Part shown: positions 31,064 to 40,391 of the stretch, piece after piece | How the letters are laid out: every line of letters begins with the position of its first letter | How positions within the stretch are numbered: the stretch's first letter is position 1 | Assembly (NCBI GenBank): GCA_035505915.1 | Contig: DATJQI010000071.1 | Span: 1-49,542 of the forward strand | Reading direction: 5' to 3' | Source: 40CM-2-70-7 sp035505915 | GTDB taxonomy: Bacteria > Gemmatimonadota > Gemmatimonadetes > Gemmatimonadales > GWC2-71-9 | Length of the DNA stretch: 49,542 bases | Translations under genes and position numbers: made by a program | The notes under the pieces: generated by a model | The model's database searches: none | The model's input: the letters and a program-made list of their open reading frames with translations, nothing else | Told to the model about the DNA's origin: nothing

Positions 31064-32059
31064 ATGTCTTTGCTCACACTTCAGAACGTCGCCAAGCGGT
31101 TCGACGGGGTGACCGCCGTCGACGATGTGTCCTTCACCATCGACCGCGGTGAAGTGGTCGGCTTCCTGGGGCCCAACGGGGCGGGGAAGTCCACCACCAT
31201 GCGGATGATCACGCAATTCCTCGAGCCGGATGCCGGCGCCATCACCCTGGACGGCACGCCCATCGCCGCCGATTCGCGGGCCGCCAAGCGCCGGATCGGC
31301 TATCTCCCCGAGAACAACCCGCTGTACGGCGACATGCTGGTCGCCGACTATCTCGGATTCATCGCCGACCTGCGGCAGATCGCCGGCGCCGAACGGGCCC
31401 GGGCGCTGGACGCCGCGGTGGCATCCACGGGCCTCGAGCCCGTCTTCTACCGGCCCATCGGCGAGCTGTCCAAGGGGTTCCGGCAGCGGACCGGTCTGGC
31501 CCAGGCCATCCTCCACCGGCCGGACCTCCTGGTGCTCGACGAGCCCACGGAAGGCCTCGATCCCAATCAGCGCGTGGAAATCCGCCATCTGATCGCGGAC
31601 CTGGGACGTGACCGGACCGTCCTCCTGTCCACGCACGTCCTGTCCGAAGTGCGCCAGAGCTGCTCGCGCCTCCTGATCATCAACCAGGGGCGCATCGTGG
31701 CGGACGGCGGTGTGGACACGCTCATCCAGCGCGCCGAAGGCGCCGTCCAGATCTCCGTGGAAGCGACGGGCACGTCGGTCGCGCAGCGGCTCGCCACGCT
31801 TCCCGGCGTCGCGCGGGTGGAGCCGTCGGATGTCCCCGGCGGACGGACCCGGGTGACCCTGACGGCCACCGGCGAGCAGGACCTGCGGCCCGAGATCTTC
31901 GCGATGGCCACGCGGGAGCGCTGGGTGCTGTACGAGCTGCACCAGGAGCAGGGGAGCCTCGAGGCCCTGTTCCGTCAGCTCACCGCGGCCGCCCCGGCCG
32001 CCCCGGCCGCCGCGGCCACCGTGGAACCGCCCCCGGCGGAGCGGGGAGCCACGCCGTGA
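31064..32059 (+). CDS. ABC transporter ATPase, GldA-like
   Basis: 331 aa from ATG 31064, giving MSLLTLQNVAKRF; an in-frame ATG at 31031 has a no better context. Walker A GFLGPNGAGKST near 38-49, Q-loop in ITQFLEPDAG, signature ELSKGFRQRTGLAQAI, Walker B LLVLDEPTEGLDP, H-loop STHVLSE. A regulatory domain follows at about 225-305, then a Pro/Ala-rich tail. It is followed by a GldF-GldG-like fusion and a DUF4340 protein, the arrangement of gliding/export-type ABC systems found far beyond gliding bacteria. Substrate unknown. Confidence 0.88.
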   Translation: MSLLTLQNVAKRFDGVTAVDDVSFTIDRGEVVGFLGPNGAGKSTTMRMITQFLEPDAGAITLDGTPIAADSRAAKRRIGYLPENNPLYGDMLVADYLGFIADLRQIAGAERARALDAAVASTGLEPVFYRPIGELSKGFRQRTGLAQAILHRPDLLVLDEPTEGLDPNQRVEIRHLIADLGRDRTVLLSTHVLSEVRQSCSRLLIINQGRIVADGGVDTLIQRAEGAVQISVEATGTSVAQRLATLPGVARVEPSDVPGGRTRVTLTATGEQDLRPEIFAMATRERWVLYELHQEQGSLEALFRQLTAAAPAAPAAAATVEPPPAERGATP

Positions 32060-34281
32060 GCGCCATTCGCGCGGTCGCCCGCCGCGAGCTCCGGGCCCTC
32101 TTCGATCAGCCGACCGCGTACATCCTGCTGATCGTCTTCATCGGCGTGAACGACTTTCTGTGTTTCCGGCAGATCGAGACCTACGGCGCGGCCTCGCTCC
32201 GCCCGATGCTCGACCTCCTGCCCTGGCTGCTCCTGTTTCTGGTCCCCGCCGTCACCATGCGCGCGCTGGCCGAGGACACCCGGTCGGGCATCGTCGAGGT
32301 CGTTCTGGCCCAGCCGATCACCGAGCTCGAGCTGCTGCTCGGGAAGTACGCCGGCCAGGTCCTGTTCCTGTGGATCGCGCTCGCCGCCACCCTGCCCATT
32401 CCCCTCGGGTTGGCCCTGGGCGCGCGGATGGACGTCGGCATCCTCGTCGCGCAGTACGCCGGGTCGGCGCTCCTGATGATCGGACTCGCCGGGATCGGCG
32501 TCTGGTCGTCCAGCGTCACCCGGAATCAGGTCACCGCGTTCATCGTCGGCGTGGCGGTGATGTTCGCCGTCATCCTCCTCGGCCTGGACCCGCTGCTCGT
32601 CGGGCTGCCGCCCGCGCTGGGCACCGTCGCGGAAACGCTCGGAGTCCTGCCGCATTTCCAGCAGATCGCGCGCGGGGTCATCGACCTCCGCGACGCGATC
32701 TACTTCCTCACGCTCGCGGCCATCTTTCTCTCGCTGGCGTACCTGGGATTGGTCCGCCGCAAGCTCGCGCCCCGCGGCGAGGAGCTGCGGCGGCTGCGCC
32801 TGGGAACCGTGCTGACCGTCGGCGTCCTCGTGGTGCTGAATCTCTTCGGGCGGCACATCGGCGGCCGCCTCGACCTCACGCCCGGCCGGCAATACACGCT
32901 CTCCCGCGCCACCCGCGACATCCTCCGCCGGCTGCCCGATCTGGTCACCATCAAGCTCTTCGCGTCGAGCACCCTGCCTCCCGAGGTCGCGTTTCTGAAG
33001 CGCGACGTCGACGACCTGCTGGGCGACTACCGCGCCGCGGGGCGGGGCAAGGTGCGGATCGTCGTCCTCGACCCCACGCACGACAGCGCCGCGGCCCGGG
33101 AAGCCGAGGCGCTGCAGATCCCGCCGGTGCAGTTCAACGTGCTGGGACAGGGGTCCCTCCAGGTGAAGGAGGGGTACCTGGGCCTCGCGGTACAGTTCGC
33201 GAGCGACAATCGGGAGATCGCCTTCATCCGGCGGGCCGACGACCTCGAGTACCGATTGACGTCGTTCATCCGCGAGCTGACGCTGACCTCCAAGCCGGCC
33301 GTCGGCTGGATTCAGGTGAACTCGGGTCCCCCGGGGCCCGCCGGCGTCCCCACGTTCTCGGCGCTGCGCGACGCGCTGGGCCGGGGCTACGACATCCGCG
33401 ACCTCACCCTCGCCGGCGATACCGCGTTGCCCGCGGGGCTCAAGGTCCTGGTGCTGTCCGGCTCCGTCGACTCGCTCCCGGCGAAGCAGAGTGATCCCCT
33501 CAAGCAGTATTTGGCGCACGGCGGCAGCGCGCTGGTGATGGCGAGCGGCACCGCGCGGTCGCCGCAGGCGCCGATGGCGATGGGACGCGCCGTGGGCTGG
33601 AACGAGCTGATCCGCCCGGCCGGGGTCGCCATCCGCCCGGACATGGCCTACGATCTCGCGGCGAACGCCCAGGTGAGTCTGCCGAGCCAGTTCGGGCAGG
33701 TGATCCTGCCGTATCCGCTGTGGCCGCGCGGCATCTCGACCAAGGCGACGACGATCAACGCCGAGGTGTCGAGCGTCCTGCTGCCGTGGACCAGCTCGAT
33801 CGACACGACCGGCGCGGCACCGGGCACGGTGACGCCGCTCGTCGTGACGTCCCGGGCGGGCGGGCTGGAAACCCAGGACATCGTGCTGTCGCCCCAGCAG
33901 CCCTTCCCGCGCGAGCACACGTCTTCCCGCCTGCTGGCGGTTCAGGTGCTTCCCAAGAAGGCGGGGGCGGGCCGGCTGGTGGTGGTGGGGAACAGCGACT
34001 TCGTGAGTGACCGGTACGTCCAGAACGCGCCCGAGAACGCGACGTTCTTCCTGAACGCGGTGGACTGGCTGGCCCAGGACGAGGCGCTGATCTCCATCCG
34101 GTCGAAGAACCGGGCCCCGCCGCCGCTCGTGTTCGCGAGCGCGACGCTCCGCGGCCTGGTCCGGTACGGCAACATCGTCGGGGTGCCGGTGCTCCTCGCG
34201 CTCTTCGGCGCGTTGCGTCTGGCGCGGCGGCGGGCCCGGACCCGTCAGCCCTACCGCCCGCTGGCCGGGAGCGCCGCATGA
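32056..34281 (+). CDS. Fused ABC-2 permease and GldG-type extracytoplasmic domain
   Basis: 741 aa from GTG 32056 (GTGA overlap). Residues 1-240 are an ABC-2 permease with six hydrophobic segments (IRAVARRELRALFDQPTAYI start, as in GldF). A TM at about 255-270 begins the GldG part: RQYTLSRATRDILRRLPDLVTIKLF, then a large soluble IFT52-like ABC_transp_aux domain (about 290-690), and a final TM near 698-718. GldF and GldG are separate proteins in Flavobacterium; here they are one chain. Confidence 0.85.
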   Translation: MSAIRAVARRELRALFDQPTAYILLIVFIGVNDFLCFRQIETYGAASLRPMLDLLPWLLLFLVPAVTMRALAEDTRSGIVEVVLAQPITELELLLGKYAGQVLFLWIALAATLPIPLGLALGARMDVGILVAQYAGSALLMIGLAGIGVWSSSVTRNQVTAFIVGVAVMFAVILLGLDPLLVGLPPALGTVAETLGVLPHFQQIARGVIDLRDAIYFLTLAAIFLSLAYLGLVRRKLAPRGEELRRLRLGTVLTVGVLVVLNLFGRHIGGRLDLTPGRQYTLSRATRDILRRLPDLVTIKLFASSTLPPEVAFLKRDVDDLLGDYRAAGRGKVRIVVLDPTHDSAAAREAEALQIPPVQFNVLGQGSLQVKEGYLGLAVQFASDNREIAFIRRADDLEYRLTSFIRELTLTSKPAVGWIQVNSGPPGPAGVPTFSALRDALGRGYDIRDLTLAGDTALPAGLKVLVLSGSVDSLPAKQSDPLKQYLAHGGSALVMASGTARSPQAPMAMGRAVGWNELIRPAGVAIRPDMAYDLAANAQVSLPSQFGQVILPYPLWPRGISTKATTINAEVSSVLLPWTSSIDTTGAAPGTVTPLVVTSRAGGLETQDIVLSPQQPFPREHTSSRLLAVQVLPKKAGAGRLVVVGNSDFVSDRYVQNAPENATFFLNAVDWLAQDEALISIRSKNRAPPPLVFASATLRGLVRYGNIVGVPVLLALFGALRLARRRARTRQPYRPLAGSAA

Positions 34282-35189
34282 GCGCGCTCCAGCTGCGCCG
34301 GATCGCGATGGTCCTGGGTGTGCTGGTCATCCTCTGGGTGGCCGCCCAGCTGCTCGGCCACACGTCGGATCAGGTGCGCGGGTCCCTCGTGCTCCCGCAC
34401 GTCGCGCCCGAAACGAGCGACACCATCACGATCGGCCACGGGGCGGACACGGTCCGTCTGGTGCAGCGCGCGGCCAACCAGTGGACCGCGAACGGCTTTC
34501 CCGCGGCGCCCGGCGCTCCCGCGGAGCTGATCGCGGCCTTGGACGACACGTCACCGCGCGAGCTCGCATCGGTGAGCGCGTCGTCCCTCGAGCGGATGGG
34601 CGTTGACTCGGGCGCGTGGATGGTGAGCGTCGGGCCGCGCAGCCATCCCAAGTTCACGCTGCTGATCGGCAACGCCGGTCCCGAATACGGCACGGGCTAC
34701 GTCCGGCTGGCGCGCTCGGACACCGTGTATCTGTGGCGCGGGGCGCTCTCGAGCCTGGTCCGGCGGCCCGCCGAGGTCTGGCGGGACCATCACATCGGCG
34801 GCGCCATGCCCGACAGCGTCCAACGCATCGACGTGACGGGGGTGGGGAAGGCGTATTCGCTGCGCCGCGACAAGCAGCAATGGCTCCTGGGAGCGGTGCC
34901 GGCCGACTCGGCCAAGGTCGCGACCTTCTTGAGCCAGATCCGGAGCGTGGAGGCCCAGGGATTCGCGACGGCCGCACAGCTGGACTCGATCGCGCGCGCG
35001 AAGAAGTCCGCACGCCGCACCCTCACCGTGCGGGGAGCCGGCGCCGCGCCGCTTCTGGCCCTGACCTTCGATTCCCTGTCCGGCTCGTTCTGGGTCACGA
35101 AGCCCGGCGACCCCACGGTGTATCGCCTCGACAACTGGCAGGGTGCCCAGCTCCTGCCCACCGCCCAATCCCTGACCGCGCACCACTGA
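34278..35189 (+). CDS. DUF4340-domain protein of the ABC module
   Basis: 303 aa, ATG 34278 (ATGA overlap). One N-terminal TM (10-28), then an exported beta-rich region with repeated DUF4340-type segments (TVRLVQRAANQWTANGFPA; AYSLRRDKQQWLLGAVP; VYRLDNWQG). DUF4340 proteins regularly follow GldG-like genes and are thought to be accessory subunits. No catalytic residues are evident. Confidence 0.75.
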   Translation: MSALQLRRIAMVLGVLVILWVAAQLLGHTSDQVRGSLVLPHVAPETSDTITIGHGADTVRLVQRAANQWTANGFPAAPGAPAELIAALDDTSPRELASVSASSLERMGVDSGAWMVSVGPRSHPKFTLLIGNAGPEYGTGYVRLARSDTVYLWRGALSSLVRRPAEVWRDHHIGGAMPDSVQRIDVTGVGKAYSLRRDKQQWLLGAVPADSAKVATFLSQIRSVEAQGFATAAQLDSIARAKKSARRTLTVRGAGAAPLLALTFDSLSGSFWVTKPGDPTVYRLDNWQGAQLLPTAQSLTAHH

Positions 35190-35203
35190 ACCGGTTAGCT
35201 TTG
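35172..35203 (+). promoter_or_regulatory. Promoter of mdh
   Basis: CTGACC (35172-35177), 18-base spacer, then TAGCTTTG (35196-35203), an exact match to the Bacteroidetes -7 consensus TAnnTTTG. It lies 31 bases before the mdh start, at the end of the preceding gene. Confidence 0.5.
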
Positions 35204-35234
35204 GCGCGTTCTTTCATTCACGGGACTTTTCGCG

Positions 35235-36164
35235 ATGCTGAATAAGATCACGGTGGTCGGGGCGGGGAACGTCGGCGCCACCGCGGCGCAGCGCCTCGCC
35301 GAAAAGGAGCTGGCGCGGACCGTCGTCCTGGTGGACGTCATCGAAGGCGTGCCGCAGGGCAAGGGCCTCGACCAGTGGGAATCCGCTCCCATCGAGGGGT
35401 TCGACACCCGCGTGGTCGGCGCGAACGACTACGGTCCGGCGCAGGGCAGCGAGATCTTCGTCGTCACCGCCGGCATCGCCCGGAAGCCGGGGATGAGCCG
35501 GGACGATCTGGTCCGCACCAACGCCGACATCGTGAAGGCCGTCTCCACCGAGATCAAGAAGGCGAGTCCCCAGGCCATCGTCATCGTCATCTCGAACCCG
35601 CTCGACGTGATGTGCTGGGTCACCAAGCAGGTGACCGGCTTTCCCCGGGAGCGGGTGATCGGGATGGCGGGCGTGCTCGACACCGCGCGCTACCGCGCGT
35701 TCCTGGCCGAAGCGCTCGACGTGTCGGTGAAGGACATCCAGGCCATGGTCCTGGGCGGGCACGGGGACACCATGGTCCCGCTGGTCTCCTGCACCACGGT
35801 GTCCGGCATCCCGGTGACGCAGCTCCTCGCGAAGGACCAGCTGGACGCCATCGTGACCCGCACCCGGAACGGCGGGGCGGAGATCGTGCAGTTCCTGAAG
35901 ACGGGCTCGGCCTACTATGCCCCATCGGCGGCCGCGGCCGAGATGGTGGAAGCCATCGTCAAGGATCAGAAGCGGGTGCTGCCCTGCGCGGCCTGGCTCG
36001 ACGGCGAGTACGGTCTCAAGGGGATGTTCTCCGGCGTGCCCTGCAAGCTGGGCCGGAAGGGCCTGGAGCAGATCCTGCAGGTCGAGCTGTCCGCCGGCGA
36101 AAAGGCCGACCTCGCGAAGTCGGCCCAGTCCGTGCTCGACACGATGAAGGCGGTGTCGCTCTAG
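35235..36164 (+). CDS. mdh: Malate dehydrogenase (LDH-like type)
   Basis: 309 aa, ATG 35235. NAD-dependent TCA enzyme. KITVVGAGNVGATAAQRL start, the cofactor Asp in VVLVDVIEG, substrate loop RKPGMSRDDL, ISNPLDVMCWV and the catalytic VLGGHGDTMVPL His. This is the LDH-like MDH common outside Proteobacteria. It converges on sdhB, with which it shares the stop palindrome CTAG. Confidence 0.95.
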   Translation: MLNKITVVGAGNVGATAAQRLAEKELARTVVLVDVIEGVPQGKGLDQWESAPIEGFDTRVVGANDYGPAQGSEIFVVTAGIARKPGMSRDDLVRTNADIVKAVSTEIKKASPQAIVIVISNPLDVMCWVTKQVTGFPRERVIGMAGVLDTARYRAFLAEALDVSVKDIQAMVLGGHGDTMVPLVSCTTVSGIPVTQLLAKDQLDAIVTRTRNGGAEIVQFLKTGSAYYAPSAAAAEMVEAIVKDQKRVLPCAAWLDGEYGLKGMFSGVPCKLGRKGLEQILQVELSAGEKADLAKSAQSVLDTMKAVSL

Positions 36165-36937
36165 GCGGCGCCGCTCCATCCGGCGCCCTCCGGCGGGGGC
36201 GCCAGGGTGGCCTTCAGGTAGTCGCGGTTCAACCGCGCGATGAAATCCACGCTGATCCCCTTGGGGCAGGCGGCCATGCACTCGCCGTGATTGGTGCAGG
36301 CCCCGAACCCCTCGGCGTCCATCGCTTCGACCATCTTCACCACGCGTGCGTACCGCTCGGGCTGGCCCTGGGGCAGGAGTCCCAGGTGGCTCACCTTGGC
36401 CGCCACGAAGAGCGTCGCGGACGCGTTGGGGCAGGCGGCCACGCAGGCCCCGCAGCCGATGCACTGCGCCGCGTCCATCGCGAGGTCGGCGTCGCGCTTC
36501 GGGACCGGAATCGCGTTCGCCTCCGGCGCGCTGCCGGTGCGCGCCGTGATGAACCCGCCCGCCTGAATCACCCGGTCGAACGCGCTGCGGTCCACCACCA
36601 GGTCCTTCAGGACCGGGAACGCCCGGGCCCGCCACGGCTCGACCCAGAGCTCCTGGCCGTCCTGGAAGGACCGGACGTGCAGCTGGCACGCCGTAGTGTG
36701 CCGCTGCGGGCCGTGCGGCCGCCCGTTGATCACCACGCCGCAGCTGCCGCAGATCCCCTCGCGGCAATCGTGATCGAACGCGACCGGCTCCTCCCGCCGG
36801 GCGAGGAGCGACTCGTTGAGCAGGTCGAGCAGCTCGAGGAACGAGAGGTCCGGAGCGGCGTCGGGAACCTCGTAGCGGACGAAGCCCCCCTGGGCCTGGG
36901 GACCAGCCTGGCGCCACACGTGGAGGACGAGTCTCAC
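36161..36937 (-). CDS. sdhB: Succinate dehydrogenase iron-sulfur subunit
   Basis: 258 aa from GTG at 36937 (GTGA overlap with sdhA). [2Fe-2S] site CREGICGSCG plus the later TTACQ, and the C-terminal ferredoxin domain CIGCGACVAACPN and CTNHGECMAACPKG for the [4Fe-4S] and [3Fe-4S] clusters. It transfers electrons from SdhA to the membrane quinone site. The sequence style matches the Bacillus/epsilon type that pairs with a single five-helix SdhC. Confidence 0.95.
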   Translation of the reverse strand: MRLVLHVWRQAGPQAQGGFVRYEVPDAAPDLSFLELLDLLNESLLARREEPVAFDHDCREGICGSCGVVINGRPHGPQRHTTACQLHVRSFQDGQELWVEPWRARAFPVLKDLVVDRSAFDRVIQAGGFITARTGSAPEANAIPVPKRDADLAMDAAQCIGCGACVAACPNASATLFVAAKVSHLGLLPQGQPERYARVVKMVEAMDAEGFGACTNHGECMAACPKGISVDFIARLNRDYLKATLAPPPEGAGWSGAA

Positions 36938-38850
36938 TTGTAGCTCCGCTGGGCGAGATGGACGTGCTCGAACTCGAGAGGCTCCTTGGAGAGCTTCGGC
37001 GCGTTCCCCACGCCGGCGAACTCCCAGGCCGCGACGTACGAGAAACGGGCGTCGTCGCGCTTGGCCTCCCCGTCCGGGGTCTGATACTCCTCGCGGAAAT
37101 GCCCGCCGCAGGACTCTTCGCGGTGCAGGGCGTCCTCGCACATCAGCTCGGCGAACTCGAGGAAGTCCGCGACCCGGCCCGCCTTCTCGAGTGACTGATT
37201 CAGATCCGCGCCGGACCCCGCCACGAACACGTCCTTCCAGAACCGCTCGCGCAGAGCCCGCACGCGGTCGATGGCGCTCTCGAGTCCGGCCCGGTTCCGC
37301 GACATCCCGCACTCATCCCACATCAGGCGCCCCAGCTCCCGGTGGAAGGAGTCCACGCTGCGGGAGCCTTTCACGGCCAGGAGCTTCTTCACTTTCTCCG
37401 TGACCTCCGCCTCGACCTTCCGCACCTCCGGATCGGTCGGGCTCACGGGCGCGAGCTTCGCCTGCGCGAGGTAGTTGCCGATGGTGTAGGGCAGGATGAA
37501 GTAGCCGTCGGCCAGCCCCTGCATGAGCGCGGAGGCGCCGAGCCGGTTGGCGCCGTGATCGGAGAAATTGGCCTCGCCGATCACGTGCAGACCGGGGATG
37601 GTGCTCATCAAATTGTAGTCGACCCAGAGCCCACCCATCGTGTAGTGGGGAGCCGGGTAGATGCGCATCGGGACCTGGTAGGGGTCCTCCCCCGTGATCC
37701 GCTGGTACATCTCGAACAGGTTCCCGTACCGCTCGGCCACGCCCGCCGCTCCCAGCCTGCCGATCGCGTCGCGGAAATCGAGATAGACGGAGTGCCCCCC
37801 CCCGACGCCCAGACCGTCGTCGCACATGTCCTTGGCGCGGCGGCTGGCCACATCCCGCGGCACCAGGTTCCCGAAGCTCGGATACAGGCGCTCCAGGTAG
37901 TAGTCGCGGTCGCCGTCCGGAATCTGGCCCGGGGCGCGCGCGTCGCCTTTGGTCTTCGGGACCCACACCCGCCCGTCGTTCCGGAGCGACTCGCTCATCA
38001 GGGTCAGCTTGGACTGATGCTCGCCATGGACCGGGATGCAGGTGGGGTGGATCTGGGTGAAGCAGGGGTTGGCGAACAGGGCGCCGCGCTTGTGAGCCCG
38101 CCAGGTGGCGGTGACGTTGCATCCCTTGGCGTTCGTCGAGAGGAAGAAAACGTTGCTGTAGCCGCCCGTCGCCAGCACCACCGCGTCCGCGAGGTGCGAG
38201 GAGACCGCACCGGTCACCAGGTCCCGGACCACGATGCCGCGGGCCTGCCCGTGCACCACGATCACGTCGAGCATCTCGGTGCGCGGATGCATGCGCACGG
38301 TACCCAGCCCGATCTGGCGGGCGAGAGCCTGGTAGGCGCCGAGGAGGAGCTGCTGCCCCGTCTGGCCGCGGGCGTAGAAGGTGCGGGAAACCTGGGCGCC
38401 GCCGAAGGAGCGGTTGGCCAGGAGCCCGCCGTACTCGCGCGCGAAGGGGACACCCTGAGCCGCGCACTGGTCGATGATCTGGACGGAGATCTGCGCCAGC
38501 CGGTAGACGTTCGCCTCCCGGGACCGGAAGTCGCCGCCTTTCACGGTGTCGTAGAAGAGACGCTGGACCGAGTCGCCGTCGTTCTGGTAGTTCTTGGCGG
38601 CGTTGATGCCGCCCTGGGCGGCGATGGAGTGGGCCCGGCGCGGCGAATCCTGGAAGCAGAAGCAGCTCACCTGGTAGCCCAGCTCGGCCAGCGACGCGGC
38701 GGCCGAGGCGCCGGCCAGCCCCGAGCCCACCACGATCACGGAGTGCTTCCGCTTGTTGGCGGGGTTCACCAGCTTCATCTCGAAGCGGTGGCGCTCCCAC
38801 TGCTCGCCGATCGGTCCCGCCGGAACGCCGCTCTTGAGCTCCACGGTCAC
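36934..38850 (-). CDS. sdhA: Succinate dehydrogenase flavoprotein subunit
   Basis: 638 aa from GTG at 38850 (GTGA overlap with sdhC). FAD-binding start HSVIVVGSGLAGASAAASL, FAD-linking His in RRAHSIAAQGGINAAKN, substrate/catalytic regions GGYSNVFFLSTNAKGCN, IHPTCIPVHGEHQSKL and GGLWVDYNLMSTIPGL, and RLGASALMQGLADGYF near the end. Length is typical for the menaquinone-type enzyme (about 640). Confidence 0.96.
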   Translation of the reverse strand: MTVELKSGVPAGPIGEQWERHRFEMKLVNPANKRKHSVIVVGSGLAGASAAASLAELGYQVSCFCFQDSPRRAHSIAAQGGINAAKNYQNDGDSVQRLFYDTVKGGDFRSREANVYRLAQISVQIIDQCAAQGVPFAREYGGLLANRSFGGAQVSRTFYARGQTGQQLLLGAYQALARQIGLGTVRMHPRTEMLDVIVVHGQARGIVVRDLVTGAVSSHLADAVVLATGGYSNVFFLSTNAKGCNVTATWRAHKRGALFANPCFTQIHPTCIPVHGEHQSKLTLMSESLRNDGRVWVPKTKGDARAPGQIPDGDRDYYLERLYPSFGNLVPRDVASRRAKDMCDDGLGVGGGHSVYLDFRDAIGRLGAAGVAERYGNLFEMYQRITGEDPYQVPMRIYPAPHYTMGGLWVDYNLMSTIPGLHVIGEANFSDHGANRLGASALMQGLADGYFILPYTIGNYLAQAKLAPVSPTDPEVRKVEAEVTEKVKKLLAVKGSRSVDSFHRELGRLMWDECGMSRNRAGLESAIDRVRALRERFWKDVFVAGSGADLNQSLEKAGRVADFLEFAELMCEDALHREESCGGHFREEYQTPDGEAKRDDARFSYVAAWEFAGVGNAPKLSKEPLEFEHVHLAQRSYK

Positions 38851-39524
38851 CTCACCCAGCCCGCGAGGACCGCCGCGGGCACCGACGCGAACCCGAGGGC
38901 CACGGCGATCGCGTAGGCCGCCGCGACACCGCGCCGCCACTGGTTGTAGCGCGGGTGATTGAGCCCGAGCGTCTGGCACCCGCTGTAGATCCCGTGATAC
39001 ATATGGAGGCAGAGCGCCGCCATGGCCACCAGGTAGGACACGGCCACCGGCCACCGGCTGAAGCTCGCGACCATGTTGTGGTACGGGTCGAGCTCGACGT
39101 AGGCGGGGTTGGCGCGGCCGAAGGTCAGATCGAGCAGATGGAAGACGATGAACAGGATCAGGATCACGCCGCCCCAGCGCATGGTCCGCGCGGCATACGT
39201 GGTCTCGACCGGCTCCAGCATCCGGTAGCCCACCGGACGGGCGGCCCACGACGCCCGGGTGACCGCCCACGCCGACCAGATGTGGACCCCCACGGCGACC
39301 AGCAGCACGATCCGGACGATCCAGAGGGCCTGCCCGTATCCCAGCACCGGCTCACCGACGGTCCGCAGGAAGCGCGCGTAGGCGTCGATCCGGTCGGGAC
39401 CTTCGAAGACGTGGAGGTTGCCCACCATGTGCGCGAGGACGAACAGGAGGAGAACCACGCCCGAGACGGCCATCAGGACCTTCCGGCCGATCAGCGAACG
39501 GACGATGGACGGCTTCGACGACAT
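38847..39524 (-). CDS. sdhC: Succinate dehydrogenase cytochrome b558 subunit
   Basis: 225 aa from ATG at 39524 with GGGAGA upstream; a longer frame to 39593 has no ribosome binding site. Five hydrophobic helices carrying His residues suited to bind two hemes (VLAHMVGNLHVF, GVHIWSAWAV, VFHLLDLTF, LCLHMYHGIYSG). It is the first gene of sdhCAB and is the single-chain b558 type used with menaquinone. Confidence 0.93.
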   Translation of the reverse strand: MSSKPSIVRSLIGRKVLMAVSGVVLLLFVLAHMVGNLHVFEGPDRIDAYARFLRTVGEPVLGYGQALWIVRIVLLVAVGVHIWSAWAVTRASWAARPVGYRMLEPVETTYAARTMRWGGVILILFIVFHLLDLTFGRANPAYVELDPYHNMVASFSRWPVAVSYLVAMAALCLHMYHGIYSGCQTLGLNHPRYNQWRRGVAAAYAIAVALGFASVPAAVLAGWVR

Positions 39525-39563
39525 CCAGATCTCCCGGGGAGGGCGTCTCGGAAAGCCCGCCGG

Positions 39564-39593
39564 ATGATACACGGCGGCCGGCCTCCCGAGCAA
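39564..39593 (-). promoter_or_regulatory. Candidate promoter of sdhCAB
   Basis: On the minus strand: TTGCTC (39593-39588), 18-base spacer, TATCAT (39569-39564), 39 bases before the sdhC start. Confidence 0.4.
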
Positions 39594-39624
39594 GCGGCCT
39601 TGGGACCCGTGCTATCTTCCGTCC

Positions 39625-40026
39625 ATGTACCTCACACTCTGCAAAGCGAAGCTCCACCGGGCCACCGTGACGCAGGCCGAGCTGCACTACGAAGGCAGCA
39701 TCACGATCGACGCGAATCTGCTGGACGCGGCGGGGATCGTGCCCTTCGAGCGGGTGCAGGTGGTGGACGTCAACAACGGCAACCGGTTCGAGACCTACGC
39801 CATCACCGGGAAGCGCGCGTCCGGCACCATCTGCGTGAACGGCGCCGCGGCGCGTCTGGTCCATCCCGGCGATCACGTGATCATCATCGCCTACGCGCAG
39901 CTCACACCCGAGGAAGCGAAGGCCCACCAGCCGGTGATCGTCCTCCTCGACGCCAAGAACGGCGTCCGGGAGCGCCTCACCGCCGACCAGTCCCGAGACA
40001 TCGCGATCCTGTCCGAGTCCGACTGA
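39625..40026 (+). CDS. panD: Aspartate 1-decarboxylase
   Basis: 133 aa, ATG 39625. Makes beta-alanine for pantothenate. Contains the self-cleavage site YEGSIT (Gly-Ser, residues 24-25, generating the pyruvoyl group), KAKLHRATVT near the start, and NGAAARLVHPGDHVIIIAYA. No ribosome binding site; a TATCTT box at 39613-39618 is 6 bases from the start, suggesting a leaderless transcript. Slightly longer than the usual 126 aa. Confidence 0.94.
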   Translation: MYLTLCKAKLHRATVTQAELHYEGSITIDANLLDAAGIVPFERVQVVDVNNGNRFETYAITGKRASGTICVNGAAARLVHPGDHVIIIAYAQLTPEEAKAHQPVIVLLDAKNGVRERLTADQSRDIAILSESD

Positions 40027-40043
40027 CTCCCCAAGGAGGTCCC

Positions 40044-40382
40044 GTGGCCATTCCGTCCTCGATGATCGTGTCCACCACCTTCACCGTCGAAGGTCGTCGC
40101 GTCCGGGAATACAAGGGACTGGTGCGCGGGCTGATCGTCCGCGCTCCCACCATCAGCCAGGGCATCCTGGGCGGGCTCAAGTCGATCGTGGGCGGGAACA
40201 TCGGCGCCTACACCGAAATGTGCGAGCAGGCCCGTCAGACCGCGTACGACCTGATGATCACGCACGCCCGGGAAGTGGGCGCCAACGCCGTCCTCGGCGT
40301 CAGCTACGATGCCTCCGAGATCGGCGGGCAGCAGGCGGCCACCGAAGTCCTCTGCTACGGCACGGCGGTCGTGCTCGAGTAG
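40044..40382 (+). CDS. YbjQ-family (UPF0145) protein
   Basis: 112 aa from GTG 40044, with a perfect AAGGAGGT at 40033-40040. Matches the YbjQ fold: MIVSTTFTVEGRRVREYKGLVRG start and ARQTAYDLMITHAREVGANAVLGVSYDASE in the second half. The family is small, pentamer-forming, and sometimes labelled heavy-metal binding without proof. It lies between panD and an NDH-2-type gene; no clear functional link. Confidence 0.88.
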   Translation: MAIPSSMIVSTTFTVEGRRVREYKGLVRGLIVRAPTISQGILGGLKSIVGGNIGAYTEMCEQARQTAYDLMITHAREVGANAVLGVSYDASEIGGQQAATEVLCYGTAVVLE

Positions 40383-40391
40383 GGACGGACG

